This document shows, piece by piece, positions 14,701 to 27,200 of a stretch of 64,000 nucleotides of DNA; position 1 is the first letter of the stretch; every line of letters begins with the position of its first letter. Under the pieces are notes generated by a model. It was given only the letters and a program-made list of their open reading frames with translations, searched no databases and had not been told where the DNA came from. This DNA comes from Onchidella celtica (taxonomy: Eukaryota > Mollusca > Gastropoda > Systellommatophora > Onchidiidae), in assembly GCA_963931925.1 (NCBI GenBank), contig OZ007576.1, positions 16,252,802 through 16,316,801 on the forward strand, read 5' to 3'. The position numbers and the translations under genes were made by a program.

Positions 14701-17700
14701 AGCAAGAGAAAGGTGTTAATCCTTTGCTATTTCACAAGAACAAGAAACAGTGGAGAAGGTGTTATTTTCCTGTGAAATTTCTTGAAGTGATCAAGCCAAA
14801 CAGGAATGATGCTGGCCACAATATGCTTTACAAATTAATACCTCACAGAGCAATACTGCCCTGTAACCAAAATGCACAGAGATCTTTGTGATTCAGTGAA
14901 CATGGCATGAACAAAAGTTTTCTCATATGAAAATGAGGGTGACAAACAGAAATGTTATAAATTTAGTAAAATGCTACACTGGTTTAGATATGTACTAACT
15001 CTAAAGCTCTTGACGTTGTGTACAGTAAAAGCTACAAAGTATTTTCATGTCTGTGGTATTTTGTTGTTTTTTTTTTATCAAAATTTTTGCACGTGTCCTT
15101 CTTGTGTATGTTTTGAATGACCATTAAGGGGCTTATTATGAACTAGAACTTGAACTTGTAACATGTATTTTTATATAGCCACAACTTGCCTGGGTTTGAG
15201 ATAAACTCTGGAAACCCAACAATGCGAAGAACTGCGAATGTAATACCCAATGACATGCCATTTCTGTTGCAGTCTTTTTTTTCACACAAACAGTCTTGTA
15301 AGTCTCACTTCAGTTTTATAAATCTACAGAAATAATCATGAAGATAATTTGCTACTTTATCCAGTGAGCCATGAAACCTTCAGGTTTCTCAATCTCCACA
15401 AGATTTCACTTGAATAATACCAACTGATATCTTTGTCTTTAGACAAGCTGGTCAAACAGGCTATAATACTTTATCCACTTTGGTTCTGAAATTGACTGTG
15501 TAGACTACTGACCATTTCATATGAATACAGTCCTGTGCTTAGCTTTTTGGTGTTCTGTTGATAGGCATGCAGCTTCTGCTGTACACGCATTAAAAAAAAA
15601 ATCTGAACTCTGGCCTAATAACAATGATACTAAATGAAAATGATTCTGTGTAAAGTAAATATGTATAATCTATGCTACAGATGCTGGGTGTCCCTGGTTG
15701 AGGATAAAATAACACGAAATCAATGGGATGACTGACATTATGTTTGTGACTGTGTTAGGCATGTAACTATGAAGGACTACAGTTAGAACTATTTTGATCA
15801 ATCCCCTCATCAGGAAGACTTCGGTGACTACACGAGAAAACCCTCTGAGTTACAAATAACGCCACAGTTGGGTCACAGAATTGAGTGATGCTTTTTCACA
15901 ATTTGTCTCTGCACTCCTTGCAAACTTCTGATGTGTAACTACTGTTGAATCCTTAACTTCAATATTATCCGAGCAATACTCCCTTCACCCTTAAAACCTG
16001 CATCTTCTTGAGAATGCTTTTCCAAGGTGTTTTCTAGGGCTGGAATGTTAAATTCCAGGGCTAATTAAATGTAAGAAAATGAGAGAAAACATATTCTTTA
16101 TGTTCAGATTTGTTTTCAACTTTTTAAATGTTTTTTTAAACTGCGGAAGTATTCCAGGTCTAATGCACTACTTCCAAGGCTCTTTCTCAAAGTTTTCCAT
16201 TTCAAGGCTTTTCCAGGGACCCCTTGAATTCCATGGATGTGCTGGAACCCTGCTTAAAGATGCACAAGTCAGTTCTTTTGAATGCAATAGTTAAATATGA
16301 ATATACTGATAAGTTATTGTGAACTTTCCCAGTCTACTCAAACTAAACGGATTAAGGGTAAAAAATAAATGAAAACTGTGTTAGTGAAACTATGAACGAC
16401 GTGAAAGGTGATAGTGTGAAGTGAATATGAACAGGTGAGGATATGAACTAAAGTACCAAAAAAAAAAAAATGGCAGAAATGTGAATGAAACATGATCAGG
16501 TGATAATGTGCACACATGAACCCCTCAGTGAAACAGCTTCTGCCCATTTTAATGCTGTACATGAAATTTTCTTCCTACACTTTTAAATGTAACAAATTCT
16601 TCATCAAAAATGGAAGTGGGTTTGACACATACAATTGAAATCCCACTCATCACAGCCACACATGAACATCTACAAATCATGAGTTTTTAACATGCTGACT
16701 TTTGTTCCCAGTGTGAAATTTGTGGTGTCCAAAAACTCACATTCATTCAATTTTAAGTAGACAAGGAAATGGTACAAGTTATATGACATGAAAAAAAAAA
16801 GTGTCTGCACTACTTAAGACAGAGAGATGTAAGTGGACATTTGGTAAAAGGTAGGAAAATCCCAAACAGAATCCACTCCCATGCACACTTGCTGCATAAG
16901 ACAGCTGCTGTGAACCAGGTCCGCACACACTGGAACATAAGATACTTGAAATTGGAATCATAAGGTTTTAAAAAAATTAGAAAACGACAAAAATTGGTAA
17001 AACTTACATTCCTGATGATCCCCAAATTAAAAAACTGAAAATATTACCCATATAGGGACTGTATGCTGATCAGTGATTCACAATTTTCAGCCCAATTAAA
17101 AAAGGCCACCTCTTCAATATGGCTTAACAGTTCATAATTTCCACATGGCCCAAAATATCTCCTTGAACCTCACACTTCTGAAGAGATTTAGCTTGATTCA
17201 CTGAGAGGTTCTGATAAAAGAACAGGTGATCAGGTGACGATAAATGTTTACATAGCAAAAGGGAAAAAAAACTGTGATTAAAAAAAGTTAATACTTTTGA
17301 CACGATGTTTGTTCTAGGAGTGTACTGAAATAAAATGGTGGAAAGAAATGATGTTGATGGCAAAGATGACCATGATGATGATGCAAGTGATGCAAAACTT
17401 CATTCTAAACAAAACATGCACATGCACTTTATCAAGAATTTCCCTCTTTGGGACAAAAATTTCTCTCTGTATTCTTTATTCCCTTTAGATCCAAATGTAC
17501 GTGCTCAGTTTAAGGCCACAAGGAATAAATCTGTTGTTTTCAGATCCCACTAAAATGAACTGAACTTTCTTGAAAATGACAGTGATATCATATATGACGA
17601 CTCTGATGACAATGATAATGAAAACACAAGATTTCATAGGATGTATAATGATAGAAATGAATACCTATGTGCATCAATGGGTAATAATTTGCACCACACA

Positions 17701-20700
17701 ATTTATGTTCTAAATATGAATTAAATTACAGTACAATGAAAGTGTTTAAAGTACTGATACTATCATTTATTTTAATGATAAATACTCCTTTTCTGCTGAT
17801 CATACAGGGAAAAAAAAAAATCTTCATTACAAAACAAAGGGTGTACAATCATGTAAAATGCTGTATCTGAAAAGAGCTGCAAAGAAATAAATTTGTGCAT
17901 CATTTTTTTTTCCCTAAATATCCCAATTTTAAGTCACCAGAGATGAAAAAGCAGCAGCTTGAACCTTTCTCCAAAATTCTGCTCTATACCCACACACAAA
18001 ACATACTAACAGCGAAGCAAGGAAAAAGGATGCGCAAAATGAAAATTGGTAAGATGTGCTATGAAACTGTCAAAACTTGAGCTCGAAATTCACCATCAAT
18101 CCTGTTTAAATGGGATTTATTTTATTTGAAAATGTGGAAATTCTTTAACCTTAACTACTACGTCAGTCCTGTTCAAATTGTCACTGTTCCCTAAAACTGT
18201 AGTAATCGGTTTTGGCTATTTCTCAGGAGAAGCTAAAAGACTGTTTCATTTAAGCGCAAGTGGTCTAGTTGTGATGAACTTTTGAAAGTTTGCTGTTCGT
18301 TTATTCTTCGGCTTTGAAATCTATAACCAAGATCATACGATGCAGCTTCGAATGTCGAGTATATATAAAAAGTGATTTTTTAAATTTTCGAGTTACTACA
18401 GTCTTACAGAAAAGGGTGACGAAATGTTAGGGCATTATCTTTTTTCTCTTGTCAAATAATTTTCTGACCAGGCAAACACCGGAATTAACTCAAACCAGCG
18501 CCTTGTTTGAATAATGTACACAATGGAAAACCCTCATACATGATTGACAGAAGGCTCTTTCTTGTCTCTTAATGGGACGAAATGCAAGGGCTAACATGCT
18601 TTAAACTTCAACAAATCAAATGACACTTGCTATAACTGAATCAAAAAGGACAAAAAGTGATGCTATATGACACCTGATATTAAAATCTGAACTAAAATTC
18701 AAAGCAAAACCCAATTAAATACATCCTGGGAAGAAATTGATGTTAGAAAATGACACTTAAGCAAGTAAAAAAAAAAAATCTGGCTCTACATAAAGCTGCA
18801 GCCCCACAATTAACATCAAGCAAGATGGTTCAAATGTTGCAAGGGAAAATGTAAAAGAAAACTATCCTCCTTTTCAGCAAGTTTGGAGAGGGGAAAGAAA
18901 CTTATCCAGTATTGAGTGAAATCCTGTTTTGTATTGGCTTTTACAGGAAACTCATGTGTAGCTAATACCACAGTGCAAAAAAAATTTTTTTTTAAATCAA
19001 TATCCTTAGAATCTTATGACATCGAAAGCATTAGTCATCAAAATTTCTTATTGAAATTAATTTCTTCTACCAAAAAGGCAGATGCACACTGAATCAAATA
19101 CTATTGTGTACAACCTTTTAACTGCTTTCTTATAATGCCAACTTAAAAGGCCGAGGTTTCACACTGAACAGGATATCAATTTCTTTACACTTGTCTGGGC
19201 ATGTGGGTGGGATTAACAATATACTTCAAGAGTATTAACCTGTACGATTTCTAATGAATTTGCATACCTTGAATTTTGGTTTAAAAATTCAGCATTTACA
19301 AAACACATGCCACTCAGTTGCCCTGAAGAATGCCAATTAATTATTTCCACCCTAACTTTAAAGTTCAAAGGTTAGTGGGAGGTACAACTTGCTAGCATGG
19401 CCTCTATCTTGAGGTTTTCAAAGAAGCACAGTAAAAATTATAGGGGAAAAAACTTTACAAATGCACACCAAAGCTAGGATCACTATTCAAAATGACAAAC
19501 AAATTACCACAAAGCTTGTTCAATTATGGTTTTTCATTTTTATTTGTAACATTGATACCTCTGCCCACAGTTATCCTATTACTCAGACTACTCAGAGTGT
19601 TTTTTTTTGTTTTGTTTTGTTTTCACCTTTTCAGTTCTGTTTAATGTTCTGCATGCATTTCAAACTGCTGAACAAACTTTGTGGTATGATACCAGATCGT
19701 ATGAAATGTCTCATATGATGCAGAAAGAATACAACATCAGATTTCTGTGCACTTTTTCAAAACAGGCAGAATAAGATGAAACATATAAACACATAACTGG
19801 AATATACAAAAACAAGTTCATATGTTTACCTGGATTTTTTATTTCAACAAGCATTTTAAATTTTTGTTGGTAAATGTTAACGTGGCCTCATGAAGAGATT
19901 TATAAACTTTTACCGCTTCCCGTGCCTTATTGTGTAAAATATAGCAATATAGCAAGGGCATTAAATCCTGACAATGGTTGGCAAAAGTGCAAAGGCTGGG
20001 TAAGGGGAAGTGGGGGAAACAAATTCAAAAATGCTGCATGTACCTGATTGGCCAAGGATGTGACTCCCAACCTTACCCGCGATCTCGACACACTCGAGGC
20101 GGTGGAGGAGATGGATGACACACTTTCTTGGCTTCCACTGCGCTCCCTTGAGCTGCGCAGGCTTGTGGACATGAGGGGGCGCGAGTGGGGTGATGGAGTG
20201 GATGTAGCTGATCCTGCACGCGAGATTTTGTGGACAGGGGCAAATAATCCATGGAGGGGTTTACAGTCAAAGTACCTAAAATACGGATGAGACAAGAAAA
20301 TTTCAGACATTCTAACATGGTGAACTCTGCAAACAAAATCTACAAAGCATGGCATATGACCTGCGATCAGCTGATTAAAAATTTGTAATGAATCAGTTTG
20401 AGTATCACATTGCATTGTTCTGGTGACAAAAAGTCTGGAAGAAACATTACATATCCAGTAATGTCACATATTAAAAACACTCTGGTTCTGAAAAGGTCAG
20501 TAAATACTGAATTAACAGTTCTAACACAATACTGAATTAACAGTTCTAACACAATGCTGGAAATGATGCCATGAAAAAAAAAAATCATGTAAATCATTAC
20601 AATCCCTTGCTGTGGAGTCTGCAAAATTCAGTTTTAGGAGGAATGAAAAACAAGAAAAAACATTCACTTCACTAGAGGCCTCACAATTACCACACTGTGT

Positions 20701-23700
20701 AAATGCTGGTATATGTCTAGGCTAAATTTAGAAACTGCTCACAAAACAAGCCATAAAATAAATCTTTGGCAAAAAAATGTCTGCATTATATCAATACATC
20801 CTGTCATGTACCTCTTGCCGGCAACAGCTCCATCATTTTTGCCTAAAGGGTCGTCCAGTTCCACACCAGCCCACACCCCTTTGGCAAAATCTGTCTCACC
20901 AATATACCGTAGCACTCCTGGTTTGGAACCACTGACAAGAACCTGGTTACAATCAAACAGATTTGGATAAAATCATTAATCACATCCTTGCAGGGCTTTT
21001 ACTGCTGAAAACTTGCACTTCAGAAAAAGCAAATGATAGATAAAAACAAATGATTTAATTGTAGCGACAGACAAAAGCTTGAAGATTTGAATTACTGACA
21101 CATTAAAAATCACAGTATTCCAAACCCCGTGTTCACTAAATTCTAAAAGGCATGCATGCATATCCACAAACATGATTTTCTTGCAAGCTTTTCATTATAA
21201 AGACATAAGTTGATGAACCTTCTGCAGCCTTGCATGCACACCATCCCACAAAACCCAAGCAAAAGCAGATTTACACCACAAAGCAAAACTTTATATGGTT
21301 ACATATAAGCATTTTAATGATCTCAAGGCAATTTGCTAGACACATCTAGTGACATGAAGGCACCACATGGCACTGACACTGCAGTATAAACGATTTTCAA
21401 ACATTTGCAGAATTTGTCTCTCTTTCTCATATCTGGGCCATATGAAAATTAAGGGTACAATGCCACAGATGGCAAATACACAACATATTTTTTAAAAACC
21501 ATAGAAATGGATGAGGTGCAGTAGCTTGTTTTTTTTTTTTGGTTGTTTTTTTTCCTTTCCAAGTCTTTTTATCGTAGCATTTCTGCATTGTTTCTAATGC
21601 AGACCTTTAAAAAACAGAACTATTTTCTCTTTACCTAGGTGGCCGATGCACTTAATTATGTTCCAGCTACCATCTGTACTCACCCTATCCCCAACTTTGA
21701 CCCCACCAGGCATAGTGCCAGGTAATCTCATGGCTGTAGGTGCAGTCCCTGTAGGCGTCGTTCCTGTAGAGGAAGCTTTGTGAAGACTAGAGGAGGAGGT
21801 AGACAGGTTTTTGCTTGCACTCATACCAAGCCGTGACTGAGGACAGAATGAGTTTGAAATTTTTATGGTAACATGGTATTTTGACAGGCTGAAGATCTTT
21901 GCTTTTGAAGGATTACTACATGAGGCAGTTGCACCTCCGACAGTCTTTTTCTACAATATAAATATGAACTTTGAGCCAAACAAGTGTGGTCCAATACTGT
22001 GGTGTAAGAAAAAAAGGATAATGACTTAACTGTCCTTGTGGGCTTATACTGCTCTTATGAGTTTTAATGGTTTGTCTTCAACTGGGTTTTCACAGTGTCT
22101 CTTTTCATTGCTACTTCAAAGCTTTAATTGCAGATTGCAAACAGCACAGACAATCATGTAAAACCACTATTGCCTAGCCTACTTCCAGAAGCGGAGGTAC
22201 ACTACTCCAATTTTGAATAAATTTCTTTTTAAGGAAATGAAATAAAATTCTTCGAATGTGAATTTTGAAGTCCTGCTTTTTGTTTCTGCACCAATGTAAC
22301 CATTTTCATGTAAATATTTTCATGTATCCTTGTTCTATCCTTAACATCACAGATAAATTGTAAAAGTGCTCGAAAAGCCATGTTTATGTACACAAACTTT
22401 AAAAAATACGTTTTCATGAAGGAGAAGTCATGGGTTTCTTGGTATTTCCATTACCAAGCAACCTAGTTGCCAGGAATGCTTGAAAACATCACATCAAACA
22501 TGGCCTTAAGCAGTGCACTAGGCAGGACCTCCCTCCCTATTTTTTGGTGGCACGTCACAGGGTGGTGGGCAGTTCTGGGTTAACAGTTATCAATGGGAAT
22601 ATTTTCATCCTGTTTCTTGTTTGTGTAACAGTTATGTAAAGAAACATCAGAGGGCCTCACCGATGGTCTAGAAGGAATGCTGGATGTGGGAGCTGCTGTA
22701 CCATTGGTGGTGACAGGTGGAACCTCTAATGCTCCACCAGTCATCTTTGATTCACTGGAAGCGCTGTCATTGCTCATTGACAATGGCCGAGATGGTGACT
22801 GTTCTGTGTGGGACAATTTGGTCAGACGCGAGAAGACACCTCTTTTTGGTTCACACTGAAAAGGAGAGAAGGAAAAAACACAACAGCTGACAAGTGCTGG
22901 ATAAATCATAAATCATCAAAAATCTTGACATTATATACTGTGACCAGGAAATACTTTGTGACACATGCAAAGAAAAACAGTTGAGGAACCTGTCAACTGA
23001 CAAAATGTTTGGAAGCTAATTCTATCCTAGGGGATTTCGCACAAAATGAACTAATTCAGATTTAGTGAAAAAAAAATCTTGACTTTAAAAAAAAGCTGTC
23101 CAATCAATAGAAAACTCTCTTTACATTATACACGACAAAAGAAAAAAATATGACCAAAAGAAATAAGAGTTAAACTTTTTAAATAATACTCATTTTCCAT
23201 CATGAAAGATATTGAAAAGTTTCCCTTTTTCTATCAGTGCTAGGTAAGGTTTTTTTATGGGTTACATCCTGATAATGCCACTTCTACAAGTACATACCTG
23301 AAAATACCTAACACCCATGACACTGCCATCATTCTTCCCAATAGGCTCATCCAGCACCACACCAGCCCAGTCCCCAGGGGCAAACTGAGTTTCTCCAATA
23401 AAAGCAATGACACCTGGTTTTGTACCGCTGACCCAAATTCTATCTCCAATTTTGAAATCATCTGTGTTAAACCCATCTATGAGGGGCTCGGGACCTGAAG
23501 AGGACAACACAAATACATGTAAAGAAATGTTTCTCTCCATCTTTGCGCACACCTTCAGCTTCAAAAAAAGAAAATTCAGCTGCAGGCAATTACCTTCTGA
23601 TTTCATAGGGCCCAAATTTTACACAATATTACCATCACTGTTACTACGCGACTATGCTCAATTACTCATATATTCTATAAATCTTCCAAGAGGCTTCTTT

Positions 23701-24248
23701 TTCAGAAGTATCTCTCACTTAATACATCTAACAATTCATCAAAATTAAGAACTTGTTTCATATCCCGGAATGATAACAAATTAATAAACGTGATGCCAAA
23801 CATGTCACAGAAAACCCGCTGTGTGACACTTTTTATAAAAGAGGCATTTGAAATATGTGCTGCTGTGCAAACCAAATGACCAAACACCTTGCTTATCAAT
23901 AAAAGTGCTTTCAAGATTGAAGAAAAATGTTTGCAAGAGTGGTTCATAACGTGAGAACAACCTTGTTACTCTTACCAGTTGAGTTAAAAGCTGAGTTTGA
24001 TATTCTACTTTACTCATGATAAAAGTGATGTACAGATTCCATCTTAACAGACTAGATGGTTAGAACAGCACACCTTTAAATTGCAGATATTTATATCGTT
24101 ATTCTCGGATCAGGGGTTGTCTTTGCACCAGTTAACATTTCACCATACGATAAAGAAAAACAGTTTGCAAAGGTTTTGTTGTTTCTCTTTGCTGACAAAT
24201 TCCATGTTATCTTTAGGACTGTGACTTAATATTTAAAAAAAAGAACAC

Positions 24249-24294
<46 letters not shown>

Positions 24295-27200
24295 AAAATC
24301 TCTCTCTCTCTCTCTCTCACAGTATTTTTGGTTCCAAAAAAAAGAAATGCATTCTTTCATTATGTTTCTGCCATAACTGCAGTGGGGCTCTAAAAGACAG
24401 TTCTTCAACAGAACACCATTTCCTAATTTCTCACTACAAGTATAATGAAGACCTCTCAAAACATGGAGGGGAAGAGAAGGGAGTGCTGGAAATCAACACT
24501 ACAACAAGCGTTTCCAAATGCTCCCAGCACAAACGCTGCTTCACAAGACACAAACAACAGGGGAAAAAATTGCGGGAAATCAATAGCCACTCACAAATTA
24601 CAGGCATGAACAGGGGCTTCAGATGGTGTGTAAGTGTGTTTGTCCCGCCGTGTGGAGTGTCCGACAATTGCCTGTAATCATGATAATAGTGAAGTGCGCT
24701 GCTGCGGTATCTCGACTACAGCATGCTGTGTGCGATGTGGTGTGGGGATGGGGACTTGACTGTTTGTTTGTTGTTTTTGTTTTATGGTTTTGCATGTGTG
24801 TGGGGTGGGGATGGGGGGATTATATATGCTGCATGTGGTGGGATAGAGTATGAATGGGCGGTCTGTTTGGACTTTGGGAGAGGGGGGTGGTATAACATGC
24901 ACATGCTGTTTGAAGTGTGATGTGGGGTCCTGGTGATTTATCTGTTGATTGGGATTTAGCACGTTGGTGCTATGTGAGATATCGGTGGTTTGTGTGCGTG
25001 GGGGGGGGGGTAGCGTTAGATTTTGCCTGGCACTGGTGGGAATTGGCGATGATGTCAATCATTTCAGATATTTTCCACAATACCAACTGCACCATTAGAT
25101 GATAATTTCTCTCAAGAGATAGGGTCTTTGACGGCGTAACTGAGCTTTTCAGGGCTATGTTCATTGTTGTTCTTTCCCCATCATCCAATGTACATTAAAT
25201 TATGTCACGGTCTTTTCTCTGTTCTCTCCCGTGTTTGTAACGGTCTCAAATACAAACACTTTATCTGAGAGAGAGAGAGAGAGATTTTTTAAATCCGCTG
25301 TGACTCCTACAGCGTAAGAATGATGATTTTTTGGGAGAAGATAAGAGTTCGCTCCTGGAAATTCAGAGCCTGCTATGTTAAACAAACAAAACAAAAACGT
25401 CCCTGCCAATATTGACGGGTAAAATAGCCTCATGCAACGCAGAATCGGGCAAACAAGATTAACAAAGCCGAAAACCTCGGAGTATTTTTTTTTTTAATGA
25501 GAGAGAGAGAAAGAAAGAGAGATGTAGAGCTTGCGACAAGAAAGTTTTCGTAGATTTCATCTGAACCTGAGATTTTTTTTTTTGTTGGTTGTTAGTATTG
25601 TTGTTGTTGTTGTTGTTGTCGTTTTCAGCAATGCATAAAATTACTGAAGATTTTTGGGAAACTAAATGAAAAGACATGATGAAGGAATCACCGACACCAT
25701 CGATCTTATTCGGCAACGACGGGGTAGTTTTGCTATGGCGCCTGGGGAAAATGCATTGTTTCATGTATACTGCTACCAGTAAAATTAATTAACCCATAGC
25801 AAATTAATTTAAAGATGACAGAACCCATTCTGACCCAAAGAGTACAGGCAAAGACTTGACTTTTGAAAAAAACACGTCGTCACGAAAAACGGTGTACCGT
25901 GCTAGGAAGAAGCAGGACGATATAGATGGAATGTAAGCAGAGTGACAGTACAGAAGGGGACCCTACCACAAGCACCCACCAACCACCCGCGACCACGCAA
26001 ATGAAGAACTACACAACCACAGCGCCCAAAGAACAGGGGCATTCCAGGATGGAAGGGAACAGTAAATGAAAATATGAAGCAACGTTTGCCAGTGAACAGC
26101 TGGCGAGACAGACAAAAATGATCACTGACACGGGCCAAATGGAACTGAAATGGGTATTTCTTATAGCACTGAAGTTCTTGAAATGAGGAAATAAAGATGG
26201 AACCAGACTGGGGATGCATGAAAATGAGAGGGGTTGATGGAAGGCCAACGGAAAGAAAGAAGGTCCATTGGCAGATTTTGGCACGGTGCAAAGAAAGAAC
26301 GAAGTAAACGCGCGCACTTGAAAGGGCGATAGTAAACTAAACTTTCTTCATGTAATAAATGTAACTGACTGCGTACTGATACCTTGTGCAAAATACTCAT
26401 GCGCAGTGGTTGCAACCACGCTGGAAAGGAGAATGTGACAAGATACGAAACTGGGCAGTCTTGATAGCCCGAGGTAGGCAAATAAATACAATTCGTCATG
26501 GTGCTAACCTTTTGACTTAGGCCAAAACAGAATGTACCTGTTGCGTCATTGCCCTATCCTTGGTGCATCTATTAATGTAAAAAATCATTCAAAAGTGCCA
26601 AGCCGTTATCCTGAAAATAAAACTTTCTGTAATGGCCTAACTCATTCATAGACGTAGACTATTTTGGTTCTGCGGTTGTTTCAGCCCAATGTGGATGATG
26701 GCCACTTTTACCTAGAGTCATTTTGGCCTAAGTCTGACTGCATTGCAAAGAATAAATAAGTTTTTTTTGCAATTTTCTCAGAAGTGCAAAAAATGACTTA
26801 GGCCAAAAGGTCAGCACCATGACAAATGGACTGAGAGAAATTTATTTTCAACGCAGACACGGGGTTACAACATAATACGCTTCCAAGAATTTACAGACAA
26901 ATTTTAAGGCTTTCAAGCACTGCAGATAAGATAACAGTACGCTAATCTATCTCTTGACCCGCCACAGCTCTCTTCTAACGCAGTTTGTGTTCTTGGGGCA
27001 GATAGGGACATTCAGACCTTTAGAAATACCTCAATAAAAAGTGACGCAAGGGAAGTGTCATGAAGTGAAAAAAAAAAGGAAGAAAATAATTTTACACATG
27101 AAGGCAAATAAAATGGACACGATAGAACGGGAGACAGCGGAGTTTTGACTCAATTTCCTTATATAAGTTATAAAATATGCTCATTCAACAACAAACAACA

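Larger units (their letters stand above)
20276..23297. other. CLIP1 introns 3-6 between CAP-Gly exons
   Basis: Four short introns (442, 824, 741 and 536 bp) separate exons 3 to 7 in this interval. They are AT-rich and hold no recognised genes. The only structured feature is a 25-bp tandem duplication at 20503-20552. Plus-strand frames overlapping exons 4 and 7 are shadows of the coding exons. Confidence 0.7.

Noticed and set aside
20048-20290. 80-codon plus-strand frame over CLIP1 exon 7
   Set aside because: It is the antisense shadow of a confirmed coding exon.
24678-25058. 126-codon Pro/Thr-rich minus-strand frame
   Set aside because: It is a by-product of the GT/G-rich tract; no start context and no conserved motif.
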